The notes: a model not told the origin generated them from the letters alone. Positions 34,122 through 43,977 are shown, counted from the stretch's first letter. The stretch is DNA of 45,302 nt from Candidatus Caccoplasma merdipullorum (GCA_017694415.1 JADIMW010000006.1:1-45302); one strand, 5' to 3'. Program-made: numbers and translations.

Positions 34122-36632
34122 TTATTTTACAATGACTTTATGCGATTCTCCGGCTGCATTTACTATATATAATCCGGGTTGCAACGATACATATCCTGTA
34201 CCTGCCGTTTGAATCAGTACGCCGCCGGCGGAATAGATTGAAACCATTCCTTCTGCTCCTTCGATATTGATACCTCCTTCTACGGCATATACTTTAACTG
34301 CTCCGCCGTCGGATATGCGTTCGTCTGCTCCCGAGAGGTCTTCACCTGAGAAGGTAGCCGATATTACTACATCGCCGGATACTTCAAATTCTATATCGCC
34401 ATACATCAGGAAGTTTTCATCGTCCACATACTCCGAACCGTTAATTTCAAGACTTTGAAGTGTAGCACCTCCGACACTTACAGGGAATATGTATATGTAA
34501 TTTCCATATTCCAGAATGTCGAACATCTGATATTTAGAACCTGCGGGAGAGAGGGGTAGTTCGAGTGTTCCTTCGGATTCAGCGTCGCTGTCATAAGTGT
34601 CGCTCGACCAAACTTCTACATATCCGCTGCCTGAATATTCATATTCGAGACTGTAGCGTTCCATTCCGAACTCGGCCGAAACGGTGGTTGCCCCTGACAG
34701 GCTAAATGTATATCCTGCCGTCTCGGAATAATTGCCAAACACATCCACGCCGTTGATTTCAAGCGATACGGGTTCGCGTAATCTGTCAGGATAGAGCATA
34801 ACGGTAAGTTCCGTTCCTTCCAACACTTTGTCGCCGCTTGATATTGTGCCTGAGGGAGACGAAACCTGAATACTTCCGCCATCAGCCGTATTTATGTTTA
34901 CGGTATAATACGATACGAAGTTTGCGGTAAGGGTTACATCGCCTTCTTTGTCGTAATTATATACGGGCTCGGTACTTACAACTGCCCCCGATCCGTCCGT
35001 CCAGTTCAGGAACTCGTTATCTGTCCCGTACGGTACTGCCTCAACTTTTACTATTCCGGTGCTCGACACTGTCATTTCACCTGTTGCCGGTTCTACGATT
35101 CTGACACTTCCTTTAAGCGCGTCGGATGATACTACGGTTATCGTACGCTCCGGTACGGGTATAAAGTTGAATTCTGCACGATATGTTACGCTTTCGGTAA
35201 TCGCTCCGGTGGTATATACGGCTTCACTGCTTACAAGCTCGTCGCCCTTATACCATCCTGCAAATTCATATCCTTCCGATGCAACTGCCGTAATGGTTGC
35301 CGTTGCCGTTCCGTCTGTCCCTGCCGATACGGAAGTGGTACCCTTCTCGCCTATATATACATATCCTCTTGTTTCATCGGCTGATACTACGGATACAACA
35401 TATGCATCGAGGTATAGATAGAACTCGGCGCATGCGGCAAACGGTTCGCCGTTTGCACTTGCAAGACCTTTGAGCAGGACGTAACGGCCTTTTGCTCCGC
35501 CGGGTATCTCTACTATATGATCGACTGCGATACGTGTCGAACCGTCATACTCGAATACTCCTTCTGCTACTTTTGCCGATTCGAGATAACTCTTCACGTC
35601 CGCTTCATTATCCGACACGTATAACTCGTATCCTGTTATGTTTCCATTTCCGCTGTCGGTGGTCAGATCGTTGCGCGAAACATAATTGAAAGATGTAAAG
35701 GATTGCGATTGGCCAAGGTCGAACATTATCCAGTGGGGATATGTGGTTTCGGTAGGGTTATACTGCGAATGCCACCATGTTTCCCTGTTACTGTCCAAGG
35801 CCCACGATGCCGGACCGTCGGTAGCCGATGTTTCGCTGTGATAACTGTCGGCATACGCTGTCCAGCCGGTTCTCGACAAGGTGCTGTCCCATTTGAAGTT
35901 TGCCACCAATACTATATCTTCCGGAAGAGAATATTTGTAAACTGAGTTTACGGATAATTCTTCGCCGGTTGCCTTATTCGTCCAGTTTACGAAAACATAT
36001 TTTTCATTGGCTACAGCCGTTGCGGTAACTATTCCCGAGGTGGTTACGGTTGTTACTCCTTCGGTTTCGATATATGCTTTTCCCTTGGATGCATCGGCTG
36101 TTTCTACACTTACGGTACGTTCTACTACCACACAATCGGTCTCTACCTCTATTTCGGTAACTCTGAGCCAAGGATCACCTACGGCCGATACGAGATACAG
36201 GCGCACATACCTTGCTGCTGCGCCGCCGGCATTGCATGAATAAGCATTGTTCGTATCCGCACTACCGATATCGTTCGAGGTAAAAGTTGCAACATCGGTC
36301 CACGTCAAAGCATTCTCGGAAACTTGAATCTTTGCCGTTCCCGTAGGAGCATCCCACAGTTCGCCGGAAGTGTTGCGCTGGAAATAGACACTGATACCGC
36401 ACACCGTTGTTATGCTCCCATAATCCAATTGGATATAGTCTCCTGCTTGCTGTGCCGCATTTGACATAAACAACGTAGTATAGTTTCCATCGGTAAGGTT
36501 GCTTAATTCCCAGTTCCCATCGTACTTGTACGCTGTCATGGATGATGTTACTGTTGGTGCTGCCCCTGCTTGCCATGATATTGTTAAAAAGGCAAATAAT
36601 ACAAAGAGTAAAGATATGTTCTTCATACGCAT
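34122..36632 (-). CDS. Secreted discoidin (F5/8 type C) and InlB-repeat surface protein A
   Basis: 836 residues with signal peptide (MKNISLLFVLFAFLTISWQAGA, from the second ATG at 36626). Two F5/8 type C/discoidin-like domains occur at about 25-165 (SAVGDPWLRVTEIEVE at the end) and 250-405 (WALDSNRETWWHSQYN; IMFDLGQSQSFTSFNYVSRN), a fold that usually binds carbohydrate. Divergent InlB B-like repeats follow (AVASEGYEFAGWYKGDELV; FLNWTDGSGAVVSTEPVYNY). The last ~65 residues (VKVYAVEGGINIEGAE to VIVK) resemble the C-terminal sorting or DUF6383-like domains of type IX-secreted Bacteroidota proteins. The downstream half is closely similar to the 41307-43850 protein. It is probably glycan- or host-binding at the cell surface. 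Confidence 0.8.
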   Translation of the reverse strand: MRMKNISLLFVLFAFLTISWQAGAAPTVTSSMTAYKYDGNWELSNLTDGNYTTLFMSNAAQQAGDYIQLDYGSITTVCGISVYFQRNTSGELWDAPTGTAKIQVSENALTWTDVATFTSNDIGSADTNNAYSCNAGGAAARYVRLYLVSAVGDPWLRVTEIEVETDCVVVERTVSVETADASKGKAYIETEGVTTVTTSGIVTATAVANEKYVFVNWTNKATGEELSVNSVYKYSLPEDIVLVANFKWDSTLSRTGWTAYADSYHSETSATDGPASWALDSNRETWWHSQYNPTETTYPHWIMFDLGQSQSFTSFNYVSRNDLTTDSGNGNITGYELYVSDNEADVKSYLESAKVAEGVFEYDGSTRIAVDHIVEIPGGAKGRYVLLKGLASANGEPFAACAEFYLYLDAYVVSVVSADETRGYVYIGEKGTTSVSAGTDGTATATITAVASEGYEFAGWYKGDELVSSEAVYTTGAITESVTYRAEFNFIPVPERTITVVSSDALKGSVRIVEPATGEMTVSSTGIVKVEAVPYGTDNEFLNWTDGSGAVVSTEPVYNYDKEGDVTLTANFVSYYTVNINTADGGSIQVSSPSGTISSGDKVLEGTELTVMLYPDRLREPVSLEINGVDVFGNYSETAGYTFSLSGATTVSAEFGMERYSLEYEYSGSGYVEVWSSDTYDSDAESEGTLELPLSPAGSKYQMFDILEYGNYIYIFPVSVGGATLQSLEINGSEYVDDENFLMYGDIEFEVSGDVVISATFSGEDLSGADERISDGGAVKVYAVEGGINIEGAEGMVSIYSAGGVLIQTAGTGYVSLQPGLYIVNAAGESHKVIVK

Positions 36633-36693
36633 AATATTTTAGAGTTAAAAATTTGGTTTCCTATATTTGCTTTATCTTTTGCTTTTTCTTGTT

Positions 36694-36701
36694 CAAATCT
36701 A
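36694..36701 (-). promoter_or_regulatory. Candidate -7 box of surface protein A
   Basis: TAGATTTG on the minus strand, about 60 nt before the start. No clear TTTG at -33. Confidence 0.42.
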
Positions 36702-36753
36702 CACAATTACAACTTATTTTGTTATTATTCGGCAATTTTGTAAAAATAAATTA

Positions 36754-36802
36754 ATCCCGGCTGCTTATTTATGCCTTACGGCATAATTATCGCAACCGGG
36801 AA
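36754..36802 (-). terminator. Terminator of pgi
   Basis: TCCCGGCTGC (36755-36764) pairs with GCAACCGGGA (36792-36801) with one mismatch, and an inner ATGCC/GGCAT stem stacks on it. On the minus strand TTAATTTATTTTT follows. It lies 16 nt past the pgi stop. Confidence 0.7.
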
Positions 36803-36817
36803 TATTGCGGTATATGC

Positions 36818-38125
36818 TTATTTTGATTCGGGTTTACCCAAAAGTTTGAACATATTCTTCTTGTACGCTTCTACGCCGGGCTGGTTGAACGGATTGACGC
36901 CCAACGTGTATCCGCTTATGGCACATGCTGTCTCAAAGAAGTATATCATTGCGCCGAGATAGTTTTCTCTTACTGCCGGTATTACTATGCGGATATTGGG
37001 TACTCCGCCATCGACATGTGCCATCTGCGTTCCGAGTTCGGCCATCTTGTTTACATAATCCACACGCTTCCCTGCAAGATAGTTTAACATATCGAGGTTT
37101 TCCTTGTCGTCGGGTATTACGAGCGTGTTGTTTACATTTTCAACCGATATTACCGTTTCGAATATGGTGCGCTCGCCGTCCTGTATCCACTGTCCCATGG
37201 AATGGAGGTCGGTTGTGAAATCGACCGATGCCGGGAAAATTCCTTTTCCGTCTTTTCCTTCACTCTCTCCGAACAACTGTTTCCACCATTCGGCAAAATA
37301 ATGCAGTTTGGGATTGAAGTTGGCCAATAATTCTATTTTCTTGCCGCGGCGGTACATTACATTTCGTATCGCTGCGTATTGTGCTGCTATGTTTTTATCT
37401 ATGGACGAGTTCTTGCACTGCTGCATCATGTTTTGCGCTCCTGCCACAAGTACTCTGATGTCGAAGCCTGCAACAGCTATGGGGAGAAGCCCCACCGGAG
37501 TCAATACCGAATAGCGGCCGCCGATATTGTCGGGTATCACGAATGTTTTGTACCCTTCGTTGTCGGCCAAAGTACGCAATGCTCCTTTCTTGGCGTCGGT
37601 GATTGCAACAATACGTCTCTGTGCCTCGCCTTTGCCTACTTTGTTTTCGAGCTGTTGTTTGAGCAGACGGAATGCTATGGCCGGTTCTGTCGTGGTTCCG
37701 GATTTCGATATGTTTATCAATCCGAATTCTTTGTCTTCGAGGAACTCCTGCAAATCGGCAAGATAATCTTCACCTATGTTATGTCCGGCAAAAAGCACCG
37801 TTGTCTTGTTGTCTTTGCGATATGATGCGAAACTGTCGAGCAACGCTTCTATTACGGCTTTTGCTCCGAGGTAACTTCCTCCTATGCCTATAACTACGAC
37901 AAAACGACAACGTCTCCGCAAGTTATTGGCGGAAGACTCTATTTCCGTAAGAAAATCGTGGTTTATCTCTGCCGGAAGATTTATCCAACCGAGATTTTCA
38001 CTTCCTGCACCGCTTCCTGAATATAATGTATTTACGGCATTCTCAATCTCCGGAGCGATAGCTTTCATAGCTTCGGACGTTTCGGCGTCCAATGCTTTTT
38101 CCAACTCGAGTTTAATAGTATTCAT
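36818..38125 (-). CDS. pgi: Glucose-6-phosphate isomerase
   Basis: 435 residues from ATG 38125; a TTG at 38149 is excluded because it overlaps the promoter's -7 box. It interconverts glucose 6-phosphate and fructose 6-phosphate. Motifs of the short bacterial Pgi type: [49 protein letters not shown], the PGI signature region with [15 protein letters not shown], and [16 protein letters not shown] near the C-terminus. It has a full consensus promoter and its own terminator, so it is a single-gene unit between unrelated surface and transport genes. Confidence 0.96.
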   Translation of the reverse strand: MNTIKLELEKALDAETSEAMKAIAPEIENAVNTLYSGSGAGSENLGWINLPAEINHDFLTEIESSANNLRRRCRFVVVIGIGGSYLGAKAVIEALLDSFASYRKDNKTTVLFAGHNIGEDYLADLQEFLEDKEFGLINISKSGTTTEPAIAFRLLKQQLENKVGKGEAQRRIVAITDAKKGALRTLADNEGYKTFVIPDNIGGRYSVLTPVGLLPIAVAGFDIRVLVAGAQNMMQQCKNSSIDKNIAAQYAAIRNVMYRRGKKIELLANFNPKLHYFAEWWKQLFGESEGKDGKGIFPASVDFTTDLHSMGQWIQDGERTIFETVISVENVNNTLVIPDDKENLDMLNYLAGKRVDYVNKMAELGTQMAHVDGGVPNIRIVIPAVRENYLGAMIYFFETACAISGYTLGVNPFNQPGVEAYKKNMFKLLGKPESK

Positions 38126-38146
38126 ATCTATACTTTTATTTTGCTC

Positions 38147-38177
38147 CAAAATTAATTATTTTGACGAAACGGACAAA
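38147..38177 (-). promoter_or_regulatory. Promoter of pgi
   Basis: On the minus strand TTTG (38177-38174), a 19-nt spacer and TAATTTTG (38154-38147): full consensus. The leader is only about 15-20 nt. Confidence 0.78.
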
Positions 38178-38195
38178 GTTTTTTTAATATCTTCG
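38160..38195 (+). promoter_or_regulatory. Candidate promoter of the symporter gene
   Basis: TATCTTCG (38188-38195) differs by one base from TAnnTTTG. A TTTG stands at 38160-38163 but the 24-nt spacer is longer than normal. It overlaps the divergent pgi promoter, so the two may interfere. Confidence 0.4.
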
Positions 38196-38236
38196 CAAAA
38201 ATTATAATCGAACTTATTTTTCGGAGCACTTGCACA

Positions 38237-39697
38237 ATGTACCAATATACGATTCTTATCATAATGGCCGCTTATTTCCTGTTACTGATGGGCATATCGC
38301 GTCTGACGTCGAAAGGAGGCAGCAACGAGGCTTTTTTCCGTGCCAACGGGGAATCGCCGTGGTGGCTCGTGGCAATAGGGATGATAGGCACTTCTATTTC
38401 GGGGGTTACGTTCGTGTCCGTACCGGGTATGCCGCGCAGTATAGACATGACCTATATGCAAATGGTGCTGGGATTCGCCGTCGGATATATTATCGTGGCT
38501 AAACTGCTGCTGCCGCTCTATTACAGGCTGAACCTTATATCGATATACAAATATCTTGCGGAGAGATTCGGAAGGCGGAGTTACAAAACCGGTGCGGTTT
38601 TCTTCATAATATCGAAGATTACCGGGGCTGCGGCAAGACTTTATCTGGTAGTACTTATACTGCAACGCTTCGTATTCGATTACTGGGGTGTGCCGTTCTC
38701 GGTTACAGCCCTTATGGTTATAGCGCTGATATGGCTCTATTCGAAACGCAGCGGCATATATACTATTGTAAGGACTGATGCCCTGCAAACCGTCGTGTTT
38801 ATAAGCGCATTGGCAGTAATCATATATTACGCAACCGACAGAATGGGGATAGATATGGGCGGGGCTGTAAAGATGATAACCGAAGATTCCCACTCCCGTA
38901 TTTTCGTGTTCGACGACTGGATGTCGAAACAGAACTTTTTCAAACAGTTTCTGAGCGGCGTATTCATCACTATCGTAATGACGGGTCTCGACCAGGACAT
39001 GATGCAGAAGAACCTGACCATAAAGAGGCTGGACGAGGCTCAAAAGAACATGTACGTTTACGGGCTGGCCTTTATCCCGGTGAATCTGATGTTCCTTGCT
39101 CTTGGAGTGCTGCTGCTCTGCTATGCCGACATGTTCGGGATTACCCTGCCGTCAAACGGGGACGAGATTCTTCCCATACTGGCAGAGAGTCATATGGGAA
39201 GCATTGCGTTTTATCTCTTCTGTATCGGAATAACTGCCGCAGCCTTTTCAAGCGCCGACTCGGCTCTTACCGCTTTAACAACGTCGTTCTGCATAGATAT
39301 TCTCGAAACCGGGAGAATGGAAGAGAAACAGGGAATCCGCACAAGAAAAGCCGTACATATAGGAATGAGCCTCGCCTTTGTGGGAATAATGATTTTTATA
39401 GAGCAACTTAACGATTCGAGCATTATAGATGTCATTTATACTATGGCAGGATACACGTACGGACCGCTTCTCGGCCTTTTCGCATACGGTCTCTTCACGA
39501 AAAGCGTTCCCCGCGACAAACATGTTCCGTATATTGCGGTATGTTCACCCCTTATATCTGCGGCAGCAAGTTTCCTTACGCAACATCTTTGGGGTTACAA
39601 AATGGGATATGAACTGCTTATGCTGAATGCGGCAATAACATTTGCAATGCTTTACGCCAGTTCGTACAAAAGGCCGAAATATATTATAGGAGGTTGA
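38237..39697 (+). CDS. Sodium:solute symporter (SSS family)
   Basis: 486 residues, about 13 membrane helices. SSS-family hallmarks include GTSISGVTFVSVPGM near the N-terminus (the broken first helix), YKYLAERFGRRSY, GIYTIVRTDALQTVVF, TGLDQDMMQKNLTIK, and GITAAAFSSADSALTALTTS with the serines of the second sodium site. It imports a small organic solute with Na+; the substrate could be a sugar, amino sugar, sialic acid or inositol and cannot be told from sequence. Divergent from pgi, with overlapping promoters. No co-transcribed enzyme reveals the substrate. Confidence 0.9.
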   Translation: MYQYTILIIMAAYFLLLMGISRLTSKGGSNEAFFRANGESPWWLVAIGMIGTSISGVTFVSVPGMPRSIDMTYMQMVLGFAVGYIIVAKLLLPLYYRLNLISIYKYLAERFGRRSYKTGAVFFIISKITGAAARLYLVVLILQRFVFDYWGVPFSVTALMVIALIWLYSKRSGIYTIVRTDALQTVVFISALAVIIYYATDRMGIDMGGAVKMITEDSHSRIFVFDDWMSKQNFFKQFLSGVFITIVMTGLDQDMMQKNLTIKRLDEAQKNMYVYGLAFIPVNLMFLALGVLLLCYADMFGITLPSNGDEILPILAESHMGSIAFYLFCIGITAAAFSSADSALTALTTSFCIDILETGRMEEKQGIRTRKAVHIGMSLAFVGIMIFIEQLNDSSIIDVIYTMAGYTYGPLLGLFAYGLFTKSVPRDKHVPYIAVCSPLISAAASFLTQHLWGYKMGYELLMLNAAITFAMLYASSYKRPKYIIGG

Positions 39698-39769
39698 AAT
39701 ACTGCATATACCGGTAAGCGTGAGCACGCCTTGTTCCGTACGGGAAACCGCTTCGGCAGATAATATCGG

Positions 39770-39800
39770 TTTGCATGTTACGACAAATAATATATTTTTG
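39770..39800 (+). promoter_or_regulatory. Promoter of the GT90 gene
   Basis: TTTG (39770-39773), a 19-nt spacer and TATTTTTG (39793-39800): full consensus. Leader about 30 nt. Confidence 0.75.
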
Positions 39801-39835
39801 TTGAAACTTTCCTTATATATTATCACGTTGCAACA

Positions 39836-40798
39836 ATGGATAAGCTGTCATACAAACTGCGAAGCGGCAAAAACTCGAAATTCGCATATTACCTCACCAA
39901 CTACATAAGGTTGGTTACACCTAAAATATTTTTCCGTACGAGGCTTAAAAACACTCTGGAATCGTGCAATGCGAGGGACGACCGCGAATATATAACGGAA
40001 AGGGTGAACTATTATAATAAACTTACCGTCAATACGCCTTTGCCGAAATCGACGCCGAAAATAGGAGACTATAGGCCGAAAGGGCAAAAGGTTTATTTTT
40101 TCGACACATACCAATACGCCCGCTGGTTTCCGCAATCGCTTAAGTTATTGCTGCTGCCCGGCGATATAACATACGTGCCCGAATACCCGTCGATAGTAAA
40201 AAGCAGGCCTCTGACCGACAAAGACGAAAATTCCGTTATAATGAAACTGGACAAGGTTAGACATTTTATTTTCGTGAATGACACGATAAAATTCGCCGAC
40301 AAGAAGGACATGGTCATATTCAGAGGTAAGGTAAAAGGGAAAGAATCGAGACGGAGATTCATGGAACTTTATTTCGACAACAAGATGTGCGACCTCGGCG
40401 ACGTAAGCAAAAACACGACAGATCCGGCAGAATGGCAAACCGCGAAAAAGAGCATCAGAGAGCATCTGGAATATAAATTCATTATGGCTCTCGAAGGCAA
40501 CGATGTGGCAAGCAACCTGAAATGGATAATGTCGTCAAACTCGGTTGCGGTGATGCCGCGTCCCACATGCGAAACATGGTTTATGGAAGGGAGGTTGATA
40601 CCCGACTATCATTATATAGAAATAAAACCTGATTTTTCAGATTTGGAGGAAAAACTGAACTTCTATATAGCACATCCCGACAAAGCCGAAGAGATAGCAC
40701 GGAATGCGAACAATTACGTTGCGCAATTCAAGAACAAGAAGCGCGAGCGGCTTATATCACTCCTCGTGCTCGACAAATATTTCAGGATGACCTGCTGA
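39836..40798 (+). CDS. Glycosyltransferase family 90 (LpsA/CAP10-like)
   Basis: 320 residues, soluble, no signal peptide. The GT90/CAP10 pattern is clear: DITYVPEYPSIVKSRPL, VFRGKVKGKESRRRFMEL-type donor site (here VIFRGKVKGKESRRRFMEL), YKFIMALEGNDVASNLKWIM, SNSVAVMPRPTCETWFMEGR and LIPDYHYIEIKPDFSDLEEK. Related LpsA proteins transfer xylose or glucose onto lipopolysaccharide; here a role in LPS or surface glycan decoration is likely. It has its own promoter. No other glycan genes adjoin it. Confidence 0.88.
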   Translation: MDKLSYKLRSGKNSKFAYYLTNYIRLVTPKIFFRTRLKNTLESCNARDDREYITERVNYYNKLTVNTPLPKSTPKIGDYRPKGQKVYFFDTYQYARWFPQSLKLLLLPGDITYVPEYPSIVKSRPLTDKDENSVIMKLDKVRHFIFVNDTIKFADKKDMVIFRGKVKGKESRRRFMELYFDNKMCDLGDVSKNTTDPAEWQTAKKSIREHLEYKFIMALEGNDVASNLKWIMSSNSVAVMPRPTCETWFMEGRLIPDYHYIEIKPDFSDLEEKLNFYIAHPDKAEEIARNANNYVAQFKNKKRERLISLLVLDKYFRMTC

Positions 40799-41157
40799 TA
40801 CAGTATAGCTATCCGACAGGCGAAACACAAAGCTACAATCTTAAACGACAACCGACTTCTATAACGGATTATGCCTAAAACGGTTGTTGTTCCTTCACGG
40901 ATACGTCAAAGGGTGTTGTATATTGTTATTCTTCGGGAGAATGGGAAAACGGTTTCCGTCAAACTATTACACGGTGTCCCCAAAATTCGAACCGTCTTGC
41001 CTTTAGGGTTTCCTGCGTATTCGCGCAAGACGTATTTATCGGGCAGATACATTTCAATAATCGCTTATTGAAGGAATAAAAGAGTTGCAACGGAATATGG
41101 ATAATACATATTACGGATTCCGTATGGAAAGAGAAATGCAATGAAATTCTTCATCAC

Positions 41158-41254
41158 GCCCACCGGTACATAAATCACTTCCGCCGAAACACAAATTACT
41201 CCGGCAGAATTACTCCCAACGATACATAAATTTCTTCCACCGGTACATAAAAAC
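41158..41254. repeat. Degenerate tandem repeat array, ~17-22 nt period
   Basis: Five diverged units built on a core like CCGGTACATAAATYNCTTC: cores begin at 41168, 41189, 41206, 41224 and 41245, so spacings are 21, 17, 18 and 21 nt. The first and last units share CACCGGTACATAAA exactly. There is no unique spacer between units, so it is not a CRISPR array. Function unknown. Confidence 0.6.
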
Positions 41255-41290
41255 GAAAAAGGGGCGCTCCGAAAGAGTTCCCCTTTTCTT
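41252..41290. terminator. Terminator of surface protein B
   Basis: AAAAGGGG (41257-41264) pairs with CCCCTTTT (41280-41287), with an inner GCTC/GAGT stem. Minus-strand T-runs CCCCTTTTTCGTTTTTA follow, as expected for the gene ending at 41307. The structure could also stop plus-strand transcription. Confidence 0.85.
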
Positions 41291-41306
41291 ATTGTCTTTT
41301 AAGGTA

Positions 41307-43850
41307 TTATTTTACTACGACTTTGTATGTCTCGCCGTTCACTACCACAGCATAGAATCCTGTCGGGAGAGAAACGAACTCTGTTCCGCCGACTTTGGCC
41401 GAACGGACATACATTCCGTTAAGGTTGTATATATCTGCCGTTGCATTTTCTGCCACTACATTTATACCTCCTTCAACAGCATAAACTTTAATACCTTCAT
41501 TGGCCGAAGCTTCTTCTACACCCGTGATGTCGCCACCCGAGAAGTTGGCTTCGATATGTACGTCGCCTTCTACGAGGAATTCTATATCGCCATAGGTTGC
41601 CAAATCTTCAAAATCGGTATAATCGTCTCCGTTTATATACAGGCTTTGCATCGTTCCATCGCCAACACCTATAACGAATATGTATATATTCTCGCCGAAC
41701 ATCAAGTTGTCGTACATGTTGTATTTCTCGCCGGCAGGCTCAACGGGAAGATTTTCGTCAGTTCCATCATAGGTGTCTGACGACCACACCTCAACATATC
41801 CGCTACCTGTATATTCGTAAGTAAGCACACATTTTGCCATTCCGTAGGTTGCGCTAAGGGTTGTGGCCTCGGCAAGTTCAAATGTATAGCTGTCGGCTTT
41901 TTCAAATTCAGCCAATATGCTTTCGCCGTTCAAGGTTAAAGTTTCCAGACCTCTTCCGTAATTAAGGTTTACGGTAACGGTAAGTGTCGTTCCTTCGAGT
42001 ATTTTTGCCCCGGTATTTATAGAACCTGAAGCATCGCTTACGACAATAACTCCGCCTTGCTCGCTATTGTCAATCGTTACAACGTAATAGGACTTGAAGT
42101 TTGCGGTAAGGGTTATATCGCCGGCCTTATCGTAGCTGAATGTGGCTTCGGTACTTACTACATCGCCATTGGCATCGGTCCAGTTGACGAATATGTTATC
42201 TTGACCAACGGGTGTTGCCTCAACGGTTACTATTCCTGTACTCGTTATGCTCGAACCGGTAGTTTCGGGGTCGATTATCGCAACGCTACCTTTGGTTGCA
42301 TCGGACGATGCTATGGTTATCGTTCTTTCGGGAACAGGTATAAATTCGAATTTTGCCGTGTAGGTTGCAGACTCCGTTATGCTGGTTATTGTATATTCTG
42401 CATCTTCGCTGACCTTTGTATCTTCTTCGTTGAACCATCCGACAAACCGGTATCCGTTTTCGGGATTTGCCTTCAATGTAACGGAACCGCCTTCTTCAAC
42501 AGATACACCGCTCGTCTCGCCGTATTCCGAATCGTTTATCGCTACGGAACCGCCCTTTGAAGGTTCTGCGTTAGCTACAATCTGCGACATGCCTTTACCT
42601 ACATAGAATACATAGTCGCAATAGTTCAACTCGCCTATTCCGCTTGCGCAAGGATTGCCCTCAAGGGATGAACCGTGTATTATAAATCTTATGACAACTG
42701 CATCGCCGCTGTTCAATTCCTGAGGTATGCTTATCGGGAATGTTATAGTTCCGTTATTAGCATCTGCCGTAGCCAGGTCGTCGGCAGCATTGATGTTGGT
42801 GAAAAGGGTCAAAGTGGAACCGCCCGATGTCCAAGCGCCGGCGTAAGGTCCGTATATAAGTTCGTATTCCGTTGAGGAAGTCATCATATATACACTGAGG
42901 TCATCCCAACCAACGGTTCCGTAGGTAACTTTCAAATCGAAAGTCGCACCGGACTCAACATTTACCATGTCGCTACGATTGCTCCATGCCTGATTTGCTG
43001 CGCTTCCGCTCGGATAGAACACTAGTGTTGAACCGTCTATCACACCTTCGGCATTGAGGATTTCGCCTTTAGACTGTGCGCGTTTGTTTCCGCCTGTAGT
43101 AGCTACCGGAGTACAGAAATCGTCGTAAGGAGCGGGGAAGAAGTTTGCAACATAACTTTTATCGCCCTCGGTATTGTCTATCAATTCGGTATTTTTTGAA
43201 ACAACGGTGCCGTTAAGAGTCCAGCCTGTGAAAGCATATCCTGCATTGGCAGCGGCCATAATTACAATAGGGCCTTCTGCCGTTTGGGAAACCGTACCCT
43301 CTGTCCCTATATATGCAATACCCATCGACGGGTCGTTTACACTTACGCTTATAGTTCTGCTCGGAGCTTGTTCTTCGGGTATGGGAACCTGTATCTCGGT
43401 CATCTGAAACCAGCTGTTGGATGCAGCCATCAGACTGAATCGGATATACCGCGCTTCCTTGTTCAATGCGCTACACGAATATAGATATTTCGTGGCAGAG
43501 CTTCCAATCTCGCTTTGTGTAAAGCTAACCAGTTCTTCGTACTGCGAAGCATTATTTGAAATCTCTATTTTCGCACTTGTGGGTTGGTCGCCCGAAGCGA
43601 AATAAAGGTTTATTTCCTGCAAAGGGCGCACGTCACCCAAATCGACAAGTATATAGTCGCCTGAGGCCTGGTTTTTACTTGACCAGAATTTGGTCGAAAA
43701 ATCGTTGTCTTTCAGTTTATCCAACGTATTCGATTCATAAACCGACATGTTGGACGTAATGGTCGCTATCTGATAATTCTCTGCCGACGCTGATTGCGAC
43801 AGGCACAATGCAGCGCACAGGACCATAAAGGGTAAAATAAATTTTTTCAT
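41307..43850 (-). CDS. Secreted discoidin and InlB-repeat surface protein B
   Basis: 847 residues from ATG 43850 (signal peptide MKKFILPFMVLCAALCLSQS and ASA; an ATG at 43856 adds two residues). One discoidin-like domain (about 25-160, YILVDLGDVRPLQEINLYF) is followed by a unique central region (about 245-425, with GTVGWDDLSVYMMTSS) not present in paralogue A. Then come InlB-like repeats (ANPENGYRFVGWFNEEDTKV; FVNWTDANGDVVSTEATFSY) and a sorting-type C-terminus (IKVYAVEGGINVVAENAT to YKVVVK). From about residue 430 on it is collinear with protein A. Surface display by a type IX-like route and glycan binding are inferred. Confidence 0.8.
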   Translation of the reverse strand: MKKFILPFMVLCAALCLSQSASAENYQIATITSNMSVYESNTLDKLKDNDFSTKFWSSKNQASGDYILVDLGDVRPLQEINLYFASGDQPTSAKIEISNNASQYEELVSFTQSEIGSSATKYLYSCSALNKEARYIRFSLMAASNSWFQMTEIQVPIPEEQAPSRTISVSVNDPSMGIAYIGTEGTVSQTAEGPIVIMAAANAGYAFTGWTLNGTVVSKNTELIDNTEGDKSYVANFFPAPYDDFCTPVATTGGNKRAQSKGEILNAEGVIDGSTLVFYPSGSAANQAWSNRSDMVNVESGATFDLKVTYGTVGWDDLSVYMMTSSTEYELIYGPYAGAWTSGGSTLTLFTNINAADDLATADANNGTITFPISIPQELNSGDAVVIRFIIHGSSLEGNPCASGIGELNYCDYVFYVGKGMSQIVANAEPSKGGSVAINDSEYGETSGVSVEEGGSVTLKANPENGYRFVGWFNEEDTKVSEDAEYTITSITESATYTAKFEFIPVPERTITIASSDATKGSVAIIDPETTGSSITSTGIVTVEATPVGQDNIFVNWTDANGDVVSTEATFSYDKAGDITLTANFKSYYVVTIDNSEQGGVIVVSDASGSINTGAKILEGTTLTVTVNLNYGRGLETLTLNGESILAEFEKADSYTFELAEATTLSATYGMAKCVLTYEYTGSGYVEVWSSDTYDGTDENLPVEPAGEKYNMYDNLMFGENIYIFVIGVGDGTMQSLYINGDDYTDFEDLATYGDIEFLVEGDVHIEANFSGGDITGVEEASANEGIKVYAVEGGINVVAENATADIYNLNGMYVRSAKVGGTEFVSLPTGFYAVVVNGETYKVVVK

Positions 43851-43946
43851 AAGCACTAATTATTTTTGATAATAAATTACTGTCCTACTTTTTCTCTTAC
43901 TTTGGTATTCCTTTTCGTAAAAACATTCCGGATAAACACCAATAAG

Positions 43947-43977
43947 CAAATTTACGGATTTGATATTATTCTGCAAC
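43947..43977 (-). promoter_or_regulatory. Promoter of surface protein B
   Basis: On the minus strand GTTG (43977-43974; one mismatch to TTTG), a 19-nt spacer and TAAATTTG (43954-43947). The leader would be about 90 nt. Confidence 0.6.

Larger units (their letters stand above)
40799..41306. other. 508-bp intergenic region, GT90 to surface protein B
   Basis: No supported gene. Elements from left to right: an inverted repeat CGTCTTGC (40993-41000) with GCAAGACG (41025-41032) that may end the GT90 transcript; an ACGGAAT/ATTCCGT pair near 41092-41127; a degenerate ~20-nt repeat array (41158-41254); and a strong terminator (41252-41290). Confidence 0.5.

Noticed and set aside
40871-41071. 66-codon plus-strand frame downstream of GT90
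   Set aside because: No recognisable features, no promoter, and it spans an inverted repeat that better fits a GT90 terminator.
41158-41254. CRISPR array
   Set aside because: Units are directly adjoining, diverged and about 20 nt with no unique spacers, and no cas gene is present.
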